From the NCBI GenBank assembly GCA_033296885.1, contig MU863907.1, forward strand, positions 124,001 to 188,000: DNA of 64,000 bases, written 5' to 3'. Both the position numbers and the translations under genes were made by a program. Shown here one piece after another: positions 21,806-33,288 of this stretch. Source of the DNA: Triangularia verruculosa. Taxonomy: Eukaryota > Ascomycota > Sordariomycetes > Sordariales > Podosporaceae. The notes under the pieces are model-generated. The model ran no database searches. It saw nothing but the letters and a program-made list of their open reading frames with translations, and had not been told where the DNA came from. How positions within the stretch are numbered: position 1 is the stretch's first letter; every line of letters begins with the position of its first letter.

Positions 21806-23334
21806 GATGTTCGAGGTCGCCGGGTGGCCCTCAGCACCACCCTACAAGGTCGATGGTGCAACCGTTTCGATGCAAAATACCCGTTGCTTGTCTCGCCGTC
21901 CAAGTCGTGCAGGTTGTGCTCAAATCTGGAATCGGTAGGGTGGACAAGTACGGTATTCCGGGACACAGTTACGCTCAGAGATACGCGAGAATTTTCGTGT
22001 GGCGTGAGTTACGCCCGCGACAGTCGAAAGGTGTCTGAAGCAGGGGAGTTCAGTGTGCTCGCAGCAACTCTTTGTGAGGCTCCGGATGGAACAGTCGCCG
22101 TGGTCTCGTCGAGAATCGCTTTTTCGTCGTCGCTGAACGGCTGGCTCGCAATGGTTGGGAGGAATGCGGGAAGCCCAGATTCTCGAAGTCGAGCGAACAG
22201 CGTTCAGCACTCCCCATGCACTCCCACTCGGCTGCGGGTTTAGCGTCTGCGACTCTGTAGGGGTTGCCGGTGTTAGGGGGTAAGGTCCACTTTCGGGAGG
22301 TTCTGGACACTTGGCCGCCCAAGGATCTCACCTAATTTCCACAGGCCTATGATTGCATTTTGAAGACACAAAATGAGGCCGTGATGTCTGTGCGGGCCTG
22401 CTATTTTTGTCTCCTTTCTGAGCCTATATCTAGACGATGTTGATCTCTCAGCGTCAATCTTTGAAAGGCATCAAGCCTTTGGCCATGTAGGTACACTGTA
22501 CATCTTGCCTCCTGCAGGTCAGCGTCCTTTGACCCTCACCCCTTCCTTGATACGAGATTGCGTAAGTCTGCATATGATTTCTACCACCCAATGTTTCGCT
22601 CTTTACGACTACAGGCGGGAGCAAGCTGCAACGTTGAGGCCGGATCAGATGCGGTGCCATGCCAGCGTTCATCGCGCTGTGGAAATATCTATCAATCTAT
22701 CGATAGTGTAGGCGCAGATGGACATCTGCGTGGTTCCTGGTTTGGCCTATGGACGATCCCATCCACCGCTGCTATCTATTTACCAACTGCTGCCACACAT
22801 TCTGCTGACACGAACTGCCATTTGAAGAGAGCCTCGCAGAGCTTCACAAACTATTTGTCAAAATGTTGATTCTAGAAACCAAATGCGGGTTTTGGACGAG
22901 TTGGCATTAGCCTATCGATGATTCAGGCACAACTTTCTTGGCTGCACCCTCTTCTCTCGAGACCTTGGCGTTGTTTGACAGACACCGGGATGGACGGGAT
23001 CTTCCACCCACCCTCAGGCTTACCTCAGCCATGCCGCCCACGTGAGAGGGCGACCAGCCCGCGAGCGATGTCACCTGAGGAGCGCGTCTTCTTCAGGTGC
23101 GTGTTGCAGAGAGGTTGATGAGGTGTGGTTCTTTTGTTGCTTTCTCTGTGTTGAACAATCTACATACATCAGTCCCACCAAGCCAGGTTCAGCTACGGTT
23201 CCAAGCTGGCCAATCAACGACTATTACTTACAAGCTCACCTTCTAGACCTCTTCTTACCCACTTTGCTTTCATGTCTGACTTCAGCGAGAACGAGACCTA
23301 CGGTATTTGACAATTGCGTCAATCGTTGCGAGTG
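21806..23334. other. intergenic, divergent promoter region (MNN9-like / DNA glycosylase)
   Basis: This 1.5-kb gap lies between divergent genes. Short open frames at 21824-22243 and 22050-22331 have no recognisable features. I see nothing else in it. Confidence 0.45.
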
Positions 23335-24701
23335 ATGCTGAGTCGCTGTGGTCGAATTCATCATTTGAGTGAAGGTCCAATCGTTACTTCAACCAACGCC
23401 TGGAGGCGTTCTTCATCACAATTGTTGTGCCCATTGATCTCACCATTTCAAGCTACGTCATTGATCCCACGTTTCGTGTCAACAACTTCGATCAGCGATA
23501 TGGCAACCCGAAGATCAGCACGGCTTGGTGCCGCCTCTGAGGCGGCTAAGGTTGTTCACCCTACACCCACTGCCGTTCCAGCCAAGTCCCGCAAGAGAAA
23601 GGTCGTTGAGAAGGACGACAATCAACAAGCTTCGACTCCATCAACCCCTCGTCGACGACGTGCCATGCCAAAGGCAGAGCTCTCACAGGAGCCACCAGCA
23701 ACACCTACTCCCAACGCCGTGTCTCTCATAGCCGAGCCAGTCAACACGATTTCCAAGCCTAAACCAGTCGCCATAAACCGCCTTGCCGACCCCAACCGCA
23801 CCAACGCCCTCCTCTTGTCTCCTCAGACATCCCGTGTCATCTCCTCCACCACTGGCCCCTCTGCCCAGCCACCTGCCTCCCCCTCCGCTATTCCTTTGGA
23901 GGGCATCAAACCAACCCCTTCAACCACCACCACCACCAATCTCCTAGAAGAAGCCTGCGCCCACCTCAGTAAGGTCGACCCCCGGATGAAGCCACTGATA
24001 GAGAAGCATCACTGTCACATCTTCTCTCCCGAGGGTCTATCCGAGAAAATCGATCCCTTTGAGTCTTTAGCGTCAGGCATTATCTCCCAGCAAGTCTCTG
24101 GAGCAGCGGCAAAGGCCATCAAAGCCCGGTTTGTTTCTCTCTTTCACCCAGACGATGACGACGGGACAGGCGAGAAGAAACGGTTCCCTACCCCTGCTGA
24201 AGTCGCGGCCAAAAGCATCGAAACTCTTCGCACCGCAGGGCTGTCCCAGCGCAAGGCCGAGTACCTACTTGGTTTGGCGCAAAAGTTCGTATCGGGGGAG
24301 CTCACAGCGCAGATGCTGGCTGATGCCCCGTACGAGGAGGTGCTGGAGAAACTAATTGCGGTTAGGGGGCTGGGGAGGTGGTCGGTGGAGATGTTTGCCT
24401 GCTTTGGGCTGAAGAGGATGGATGTCTTTAGCACGGGGGACCTGGGTGTGCAGAGGGGGATGGCGGCTTTTGTGGGGAGGGATGTGGGCAAGCTCAAGGC
24501 GAAGGGTGGGGGAAACAAGTGGAAGTATATGAGTGAGAAGGAGATGGAGGAGATCAGTGAGGGCTTTAAGCCTTACCGGAGTTTGTTTATGTGGTGAGTT
24601 TCCCGCTACGCGTTTTTGCTCGCTCGAAGTGAAACTGATGATGGCGGGATAACAGGTACATGTGGCGGGTGGAGGAAACGGATATCAGTACGCTTGAGTG
24701 A
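23335..24701 (+). CDS. MAG1: DNA-3-methyladenine glycosylase, HhH-GPD family
   Basis: Two exons: 23335-24593 and 24656-24701; intron 24594-24655 (GTGAGT...CAG) falls inside a Trp codon near the C-terminus. The product is 434 aa. The C-terminal 220 residues form a helix-hairpin-helix DNA glycosylase (GIISQQVSGAAAKAI, LRTAGLSQRKAEYLLGLA, the hairpin VRGLGRWSVEMF, then FSTGDLGVQRG containing the catalytic Asp). This matches Mag1/AlkA, which removes 3-methyladenine and other alkylated purines to start base-excision repair. The first 170 residues are Ser/Thr/Pro-rich and disordered. The N-terminus before MATRRSAR is rich in Arg/Ser/Leu and acid-free over long stretches, like a mitochondrial presequence. 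An internal ATG at 23500 would give a form lacking it, with the basic nuclear-type segment KSRKRKV. Both starts are plausible. Confidence 0.9.
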
Positions 24702-27700
24702 GCTGGAAGAAGGTTTTGTGTGTCTCAGATGTTGTTACAATCGGGGACAGCAGTTCGTTGGCTCTTTTCCGACTCGGGTCTCAACTGCCGGTTTCGGTCT
24801 GATGATTCTGTTTCGAGTTCAGTAAATGGTTCGGCACATGAACCGAGACCAAGATCCGGGTTCATGCAATTCTGACCTGTGTTACCACCCTTCAAAGTTG
24901 GAACCCCTGCCATGCTAATTCAAGGATTTACCATCGGAAAGGTTTATGGACATTTCAGCAAGTGTTGTTTGTTTCGGAATTTCTTATTTGGATTCATGAA
25001 AGGACTGATATCCTTTGTGTGATGCGTTGTGGTATATATGTGCTGGGTATAACCTCAAGTCGAACCAAGGTTTATAGCAAAGTGAGTTTAGGCGCGCCAA
25101 AAAGAGAAAATGCTCCTGTGAACATTCAATTCGTCAGTCATGTTGGTGGCAATTTTGTTGAATCATTTTAAAGGTGATATGGCTGTTTTGATATCCTCTA
25201 GTGCGCTCGACTTACCTTTCTGCCTTCTGCAGCTCCCCAAAAGTTGCCTTCTGGTTTTGACATTGGAAATTTTGACCCGAAGGCGGTATATTCCACCACA
25301 TAGGACATGTGGGTGGTTTGATACTTCTCGCGCACGATCTGTTCTCAGTATTGCTACAAGGTTCGCATTGCCCACCGTGAGATTGTTTACTTCCGAACAA
25401 CTAGGCTCTTACTGTTAGGATCGTCAAGGCGCGGTGCTATGGACAAGATTGCTTAGACCAGCAGGTGATGTAGCGCCCAGCTCGGATGCCAGCTGGGTGC
25501 CGTCATTAAACAAGCAGACGTCAAAGAATTAAACTTTCTGACTTGTCCAGGGGCACAATTCTGACCCAAAGCGCCGGCATTGGGACGAACCTTTGTCAAC
25601 CACAAGTCCAGCCGTTTTTACTCCATATCCACACCCTTGGGTCAAGCAAACTTGCTTTCCCCGCATTATTGACGTGATGTCATGTTCGATGTGGGTGTCA
25701 AAAAGGCGAAAGCCAATTGGTACCACAATGCATACATCAGCATGTCCAAGATAGGAAGCTTTTAACTAACATACTACCACACGCCCCATTGAGGTCTGAT
25801 ACTTCCCATCAGCAAAACGGTTGCCAAGGGTTGTGGCATAATGTCAATGTGAGGCTCAGCCGGTGCTGGATTTCCTGATGTGGTTACAGCCAGCCATGTC
25901 GGATATGGTGCCATCAACTCCATTGTGACACCCAACGATGGCAGCACCAATATGGCCCGACTCTGGTGGCCCCGACCTCTCACAACATCTCGCTCTTTTG
26001 TCGTTTCTGCTGTCTTTGTGTTCTTGTCTGGTCTGGAAAATGTCAGATGGTCACGAAAAAATGTCCTCCTGTGGCGCGAGACACACATACAACAAATGTG
26101 CCACCATGTACGCCGTAGCTCGGTCTTCACGGCCTTGACCACACCAATATCAAAATCACGAGCAAGGACTGACTTAAGCATCGTCACCGTCAGGTTGTTA
26201 CCAATGCCCAGCTTGCGTAAGCTTGTTTATCCCGTTCTTTCTCTGACTTGTTTCATGTGGCATCTGCAACTCCCCAATCGGGAAGATGGGAAACCCTCGT
26301 CAGTTGGACATCGAGAACCTCTGAATCGAATGATTGGCGGCTGTCGTGCACGGTCGCAGAAACACCGCCCACCTTCATCGAGAGAAGAAAAAAAGGGGGC
26401 GCTCCAGAAACGGATATCGAACGGCTGGGTGTGGGTGTATCCGTAACATAGCGCAGCATGGATCAAGATAACAATGCAGCAGCCACGGCACAGTGTTCCC
26501 GTCCGCAAGCTAGAAGGCGGGATGAATTGTGCCGTTGCCCGTGGCCCATCAAGTTTCCTACATTTAGGTAGACGAATAGCATGGTTCCAGGACTTTTGAA
26601 AGACGATATTTCTTCGAGATTCGTCGATAAGATGCAAGATGGAAGATTTTGAATATCTTGCGGTCTGTTTGCGTGCCGTGTCGATCACGCTCCCTTTGAA
26701 TTGCAGGGTGGAGTCGTGTCTCTTTCGCTTGGGTGCAACATTGGCCAATTGAAATTCGCAATTTTCGTATTCAAAAGACAAGAGCAAAAACTCCAGATTC
26801 CTGTCATCAGTCGCCGCCGTGCCCACTGCTGCCCGTTGGGCGGTCACAATACCGGTATCCGGAGGCTCGGGCACCTGCTGCCCGTGGTCCAAGTTGGAAC
26901 CCTCAGACAAAGCAACCACGTGCCGGAACGGAGAACAGCACCAAACAGTTGTTTCTGTCGTTCTTGTTGTGGTTCTTGTGCTCGTGCCCGTAGCGACGTC
27001 ATACCGCGGCGGGCTGGACAGGTACCGATTAAGCTTCGTTGACGTCGCTGTTCAGAAGGGGAGCTCCTCCTCCGCATTCTGTGGCGGCCGAGCTAGTGCT
27101 GCAATCACAGCTACACAATGCAACGCCATAACGTTGTGTCGTCGAGTATCCGTCTCTGTTCTTTGATCTGTGTTTTGTTTGCTGCTGTTGGTCGCCGCCA
27201 GTAATTAGGTGCTATGGCCGGCCTTGATAATCCAGACCGACAAGCAGCGAAAGAAAAGGTAAAGACGGACGGGGCGAAGTTGACCGCCTCGTGGTCAGAA
27301 GACACCATGAATGACAGGGCGGCGATTCTAGTCAATCTTGTAATCCCAGCGTGTTCCATTTCCCTAAGTCCTGCGAGATTGGTTCTCCGGCCCCTGCCGA
27401 GCCAAGCCCACCACCGACGTTGCCAGACGCTCTCGAAAAAAAAGCAGGCAGCTCGGCCGAGCTTGGAAGTTGGACGAGCTTCCAGGACGCTCGCTGGTGA
27501 TTCCTTGGAACCCTAGCCCATCTCAGACGTGACACGGCTATGCTCACGCCTCACCTCGGGACCAGAGCGGGTGAATTGGCGATGTGATAGTTATCGACTT
27601 AACAGAGTCAACAACAACAACAGAGAGTCAAGTACACAATAGAAAAGGAGAGCTGCTGATGCTGTGAGTGATCATGAGGAGCCCAAATGTGCCAAGGCTC

Positions 27701-28669
27701 GCCCATTGCCGTGGTGAAGCAGATCCAGATCCCAGTGGGGGCAGACGGTGTCGTGGTGAGCCACTCAGGACCTGGCGATGCTGGCGGTGCATGCGCACAC
27801 CCCACCTTTCAGCTTGGTGTTGTGTTGTTGCAGGGGCGTGCCCGTATCATGGCTAGCGTACCTGCAATAATTTAGCTCCATTTGCCCCTTCCTCGCATGT
27901 TTCTGCTGCGGCCGTGCTTGTCTTTTCTGCCCCTTGGATCTTCTATTTTCTCAAGCCACGCCTCTCTCTCTCCTTCCCTTACACCATTCTCTCTCCCGTC
28001 ATTTTGAAGACCTTCTTCACTTCATACATTCGTTACTGTCACTATTTCTCCCGTCGTTGATTAGAAAGAGACCTTCGCTCACTCTTTCTTTCTCCCTCAT
28101 CACGACTTTCACCGAATCCCGCGTCGCGTCAATCCTCCAACTTTTGAGACATTCCGGTATTCCGCGACGCCATTGAAGAAGAGGTGCGTTGGCATTTGAC
28201 GTCCTTCCTTTCAAACAAGGAGGGATGGTGTTTCCTGATTTTGGCCGTCTCCCTCACATCGTTCAATGAGCCCTCCGTTTTTTGGCCCTCCGAGTCAGTC
28301 ACTTGAGTTCTCGGGTGCAACCCAGCCAGTCCTACCTGCCTGAACATCAAGACCCGAAAAGACAGGCAGAGGCAGACACACCCGACAGGAAGAGCGCTTG
28401 ACACTTGATCGGCGGAAAGAAGGAAGAGATCGTTCTGGCGCGAAGCCCACCCGCGCGGTTCATCTTGACCCAATTGCCCGCCTCTCGGTTTTCTCTCGCA
28501 CACTTCGAGCTTTGAATCATCAACTTTTTGGACTGGCTTGTTTCCGAGAACAACCAGCACTGTAGCACTACTTCTGATATCACTGCACAACCACCACTCT
28601 TATTCATCTTTGAAAGCACTAGGCCGCGAACCATTGCTGACCTCTAACCCACTTGCCAGACTCAGCAAA
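24702..28669. other. long intergenic region before the Ecm33-like gene
   Basis: This is the longest gap in the window, about 4 kb. I searched both strands for spliced domains and found none. A frame of about 230 codons on the minus strand (26919-26227) begins without ATG and has no domain. A frame starting MAGLDNPDRQ at 27214 is short and unrecognised. A small hairpin (CCCAGCT...AGCTGGG) lies near 25478-25499. From about 27950 to 28120 the plus strand is strongly CT-rich, as expected of a fungal promoter or 5' leader for the gene at 28670. Confidence 0.4.
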
Positions 28670-30016
28670 ATGCTCGTCAAGAACCTCCTCCCCGCCTTCG
28701 TGGCAATTGGCTCTGCCGCTGGTGAGTTTTCGGCAAAGATGCTTGTTGAAGCATGATGAAGTCGCTAACGTGTTTTGGTATCAGCCCAGAGCGGTACCTG
28801 CTCCATCTCTGGTGGCACAACAACCATCAACAGCCAGGCCGATGCCACTGGTCTTGCTAGCTGCAAAACGGTCCGTGGCAGCGTAGTGATCGGACGCAAC
28901 GCTGGCCCCAGCATCGATCTTTCAGGCCCTGGTGAGATCACCGGCGACCTCAAGGTTGTCGACAACGGCATCATCGAGACCCTCCAGAGCAGCGACCTTG
29001 CCACCATTGGCGGCAAGTTCCAGCTGAAGAATGCCACCAAGCTCACCTCCGTCAACATGGCCAAGCTCACCTCTGCCAAGGAGATCGAGTGGGACACCAT
29101 CACCAACATCGAGTCTGTGACGCTCGGCCCCCTTAACAAGGTTGACGACATCAGAATCAGCATTACCTCTCTTAGGAATCTGGACGCGCTCGACCTCGGC
29201 AATGTTGCCAACCTCAAGCTCGACAACAACGCCCGTCTGTCCAAGTTCTCTAGCAACATGCGCACCTTGAGCAAGAACCTTGTCCTTGCCTCCAACGGTA
29301 TTGGTGGTATTGGTCTTGAGGTGGAGCTCCCCAACCTCGTCTGGGCTGTCGAGCTTGACATCAACAACGTCACTACTTTCTCCGTTCCTTCTCTCAAGAC
29401 TGTCAACGGCAGCGCTCGCTTTGGCTCCAACTTCTTCCAGTCTTTCTCCGCCCCCAATCTCACTACCACTGCCTCGGGTGATATCTCCTTTATTGGCAAC
29501 GCGAAGCTCACCAACGCCACCTTCCCCAAGCTTGAGGCCATTGCTGGTGGCTTGACCATTGCCAACAACACCCTCCTTGACGAGCTTACTGGTTTCCCCA
29601 AGCTCAAGTCTATCGGCGGCGCCGTCCTTCTCCGTGGCAACTTCGAGTCGTAAGTTCTGATATGCCTGATATTGACTTCACAGTCCCTAACATGATTGGA
29701 CTTTAGTGTTGAGCTCCCTGCTCTCGACGATGTCAAGGGTACCTTTGACGCCTCGTCCTCGGCTGATATCTCTAAGTCTTGCGAGGTTTTCGACAAGCTC
29801 GCTCCCCAAGGCCAGGGCGGCAACGGTGCTATCCAGGGTGGCTACGACTGCACCAGCAACAACACTCAGGCCAACGAGGATACCGACGGTAGCACCTCCG
29901 GTGACGGTGGCAACGGCGGTAACGGCGGCGACAAGGACAACGGTGCCGCTGGCCTTGCCCTCAACACTGCTCTTTTCGCCGTCATTGGCCTCGTCGGTTT
30001 CGCTGTCGCCCTCTAA
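28670..30016 (+). CDS. ECM33: GPI-anchored cell-wall protein, Ecm33/Sps2 family
   Basis: Three exons: 28670-28721, 28785-29649, 29707-30016; introns of 63 and 57 nt. The product is 408 aa, the usual Ecm33 length. It has an N-terminal signal peptide (MLVKNLLPAFVAIGSAAAQS) and a body of receptor-L-domain-like leucine-rich repeats with many NXS/T glycosylation sites (NATKLTS, NNVTTF, NLTTTA, NATFPK). A Gly/Asn/Asp-rich linker leads to a hydrophobic C-terminal GPI-attachment signal (ALFAVIGLVGFAVAL). Ecm33 proteins are needed for wall integrity and morphogenesis and are attached through GPI to membrane or glucan. The placement of the first intron within the signal peptide coding region is supported by frame and GTGAGT...CAG. 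A 5' leader of several hundred CT-rich bases is likely. Confidence 0.95.
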
Positions 30017-31116
30017 GAAGCGAAAAGCAATGTCTGATTTACGAACTCTGGTTGCGTTTCTCAAAGCCAACCATGTACGGCATCTTGAGCGTCATGCGAA
30101 CACGGTCACGTCGAGCAACTCATTGCGCCATTCTATTTTCTAAGGGGAACGACATATCTGGAGTTATGTTGCCGATTAATCATGGCTGCGCGCATTTTCA
30201 TCACACGCCCATATCACGTACAGTGGACTACTAGACTTAATACTCTCTATCAACATGCTCTTTCCTTTTGACGAATGTCCTCGTTTCCTCTCCCTTTAGC
30301 TGTGAAATTTCAGGGCCTTCTTTCTCCGCGATCAACGAAGTCATGCGAGCAGCCCCTTGGGGATTTCGGAAATGGGGTCGAGTTGAGAGAGTGGTGAGTG
30401 CATGTGGATGCAGTTAGGTGGAAGCAGGATGGTGGAAAGGGGGCTTGGACAGGATGATCGGGTGTGCTGTGGGTAGTGGAAACAAGGAAACATAATTACT
30501 GGGTGATGGAGTGTGGAAGGGGGATAAACATCGCTCTATGATTTTTGACTGGTTCTAGCGGCGTCTTGTTTATTTGTATGAAATCTCTTACATGTTGTAA
30601 TATCGATGAGGGCTGCGTGCCGTGTTGCCGGTGTCGTACTGCAGGGTCAAAAGCGAATGTCACGATTGTTTGTTGATTTTTTCTGGGAACTTTGTTTGCT
30701 TTGTGTTATTCGCACCTTTTCGTGACGCTGATGTATCCCTCGGAAGGAGATGTCTCATAGTCATGTCCCCCTTCCGCCACTATCACAGTTCCTGAAGATA
30801 ACTATTTTCGTCCTTGAAGCGTGTGTGATCCCGGCCACCCTTTTAGCTTCACTGCGCTAGATGTACCTAGTGTGGTGCCAGTAATCTCAAGCACCGAGAT
30901 CTCGTCTAATATCATGAAGCTTTGAGAACCTTTTCTGGCATATTCTTGCTAGGCCACGGATATTTGTTTTCTCTGATGCTTTTCCGGTACGCCAATATTG
31001 TATTATCTTGATGCAATCTTTCGAAAAACTCGATGGTTGTATGTACATACAGTATATGTATTTCTTGCTCCGCGTCCCTGATAATCTCTCTGCAATCTTG
31101 CTCGAACATGAAATCA
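30017..31116. other. intergenic, convergent 3' flanks
   Basis: This lies between convergent genes for the Ecm33-like protein and the SPF45-like factor. Only short frames are present on both strands; no gene is supported. Confidence 0.5.
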
Positions 31117-32801
31117 TCATGCCTCATAAACCCCTTCCTCAAACTTCTCGGCGTCATAAAATCCAGCCCGAATGGTATTCCCGTTGAAAATCCTTCCTTC
31201 GAGAGCATTAACTGCCTGTTGATTATCATGTCTTGTTAGCTTCCGCATGCTTGTTGTGTATACTTTTGGGGATGGGATCTAGATTGGACAAGACATTACC
31301 CTCAAGGCCGAAACTTCCTCCACAAACTGGATGTAGACCCTCTTGTTCTCGCCCAGCCTCTCATCCTGGTCGATGAACAGCCTCTCCACCCTCCCGTATC
31401 GTTCCCCGCACTCCTCGCCGATCTCCTGGCCCAGGCCGGCTTCGATCTCGGAGGCCAGGTCGGGCATGTTGAGGAGCATGTCGCGCAGTACCACCACTCT
31501 GCTGATCTTTTGGCTGGTGCTGCTACTGTTCCCTTGGGGTTGGTTTTGTTGCTGTTGTGCGGCGGTGTTGAGAGATTTGGGGGCAATGATTCGCCCCTGG
31601 GCCGCAGCCGGGTCGCGGAACCCACCGCCTTCTGCGTCGGATTTCTTCTTTCGCTTGAGAGGCTGGACGGAAAGGGCGGTGGTGATGCCTGAAGAGGAGG
31701 CGCCGAGGCCGGTACCGGCTGTCCAGCCGTATTTGGACATTAGTTTGGATGCGAAGGCTTTACCGCGTGTCTTTTGTGGCAGGCGGCCTCCTCCAACGTC
31801 GATGGAGGAATAGTCCACCGGTTCGGAGTCCGAGGGGTTGGAGTCGACGTCCATTGCATCTGGGTCGTTTGTTGGGGACGGAGGTGGAGGGGAGTACCGG
31901 ACTGGTGCACGGGATATGGTGGCAGCGTCAGTGGGATTTGGAGGAGGGGGAGGGGGTGCTGGTAAGGGGTTGGATTCGGGCGGTGGAGGTGGTGGTTGTT
32001 GCTGGGACAAGGCCATCCGGCGGGCGTAGGCGTCATCGCCTGTCGCATCGTCTGGTGCATTTACTGCTGCCCTTGAGGGTGACATGGGAGGTGGTGCAAA
32101 GTTGAAAGATGAGGGCGGGGCGAATTGGCTGTTCATGCCCATTCCTCTGCGGTCTGGTTCGTCTTCCTCCTCGTCGCTGTATCGGTCCCGACTTCGTGAT
32201 TTTCGTCTGTGGGCATAGAGAACATCCTTCCACTCCCTCACTTCCCGTATCCTCTCGTCGCTTCGGAGATATTCTTCAACATTGGTCGGGCGGGCGGGAT
32301 CGTAGATCTCATCCCAGTCCGTCTCTTGCCTTTCGTCGGCCTTCTTCTTCTTTTTCTTCCTGCCGCCGCGCTGGCGCTTCTCGTTGGAGGCGCCGTATAA
32401 ATATTCATCTTCCTCTGTTGCCGCCCAGTCGGCCAAGGTACTTCGTTGAGGAGGTTGTGCTGCGGCCGGCGCCGATGATATCGAGGGGCCAGTGGGAGGA
32501 GGAGCTTTTGGGAAAGATAGTTTCGGTTTGGCAGTCGGTCTATTGACCTGTGGTCGACGGAGCATAGGCTGAAAGCGAAGGGCTGTATCATAGGTCAGTA
32601 AGGGTACAGAATCGGCTTGGGCGCGAACAGCACACCTGGATCAATCGCCTTCTTCGCAGGTAGCGCATTGTTGTCTTTGGACTCGCTCTGATGTTTAGAT
32701 GCAATCGCCGTGCTGGAATTGCTGTCGTCGACCGAATCAAGCAAGTTCGCATAAAGGGACATGCTGCCCCCGCTGGGACGAGGTGGTGGCGGCGCTGACA
32801 T
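31117..32801 (-). CDS. SPF45/RBM17-like splicing factor (G-patch and UHM-type RRM)
   Basis: Three exons: 32801-32636, 32582-31300, 31215-31117; introns of 53 and 84 nt. The product is 515 aa. In order: a short N-terminus, a charged region with RGGRKKKKKKAD, an Arg/Ser stretch (RRKSRSRDRYSDEEE), a Pro-rich segment (about residues 200-290), a G-patch (AFASKLMSKYGWTAGTGLG), then a C-terminal RRM of the U2AF-homology type ending RAGFYDAEKF. The loop GRIF carries the Arg-X-Phe motif used by UHM domains to bind ULM peptides of SF3b155, U2AF65 and SF1. SPF45 helps define alternative 3' splice sites, notably in short introns. The last 33 codons, including the Arg-X-Phe motif, are on a separate exon, and only this join gives a full UHM fold. 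It sits 0.5 kb upstream of a DEAH splicing helicase gene's stop on the same strand. Confidence 0.9.
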
Positions 32802-33288
32802 CTTCAGCGACTTATGTTGGGGTGGTAAGTTCCAGGTTGTGAAAGATGATCGAAGCAATTGAAGGTGGCCGTTGAGGTGCCAAAATAGTGGGTCTGGTGT
32901 CAGACTGCGATTCCAGTAGAGCTCCACTATGATGTACACTAAGCTAGGTAAGTACTTTCCCCTAGATATAGACACCATTTTCATGGTCTGCTTTTAGCCA
33001 AGTAGCCACGCCTCTGGATTTTTAAGCTTATGTGAACCGCTGTGTTCAATCTGTCCATTGTTAGGACTAGGCGATCAATGCTTCAGTGCCCCTCCTGATC
33101 GAACCCTACATCATCTGCAAGGTCTCTTACATGATAACCAGTTCATAGCATGTCTCGAGCAAAACAACTGGATCAGCTGCGTAGCCCATCTATACAATGT
33201 CGTTATACACAACCCTGAATATCTCACATTAAAAACAAAGTCCCATAATCCAACACCTACTTCATGCTAATTCACACAACCGCGGCTC
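32802..33288. other. intergenic between two minus-strand splicing genes
   Basis: This 487-base spacer holds the promoter of the SPF45-like gene and the 3' flank of the helicase gene. No further coding signal is seen. Confidence 0.5.

Noticed and set aside
25478..25499. CCCAGCT...AGCTGGG hairpin as a terminator
   Set aside because: Seven-base stem in a eukaryotic intergenic region with no following T run; likely chance.
26227..26919. Minus-strand frame of about 230 codons
   Set aside because: No ATG at its head, no recognisable domain, no splice partner and no conserved-looking segment.
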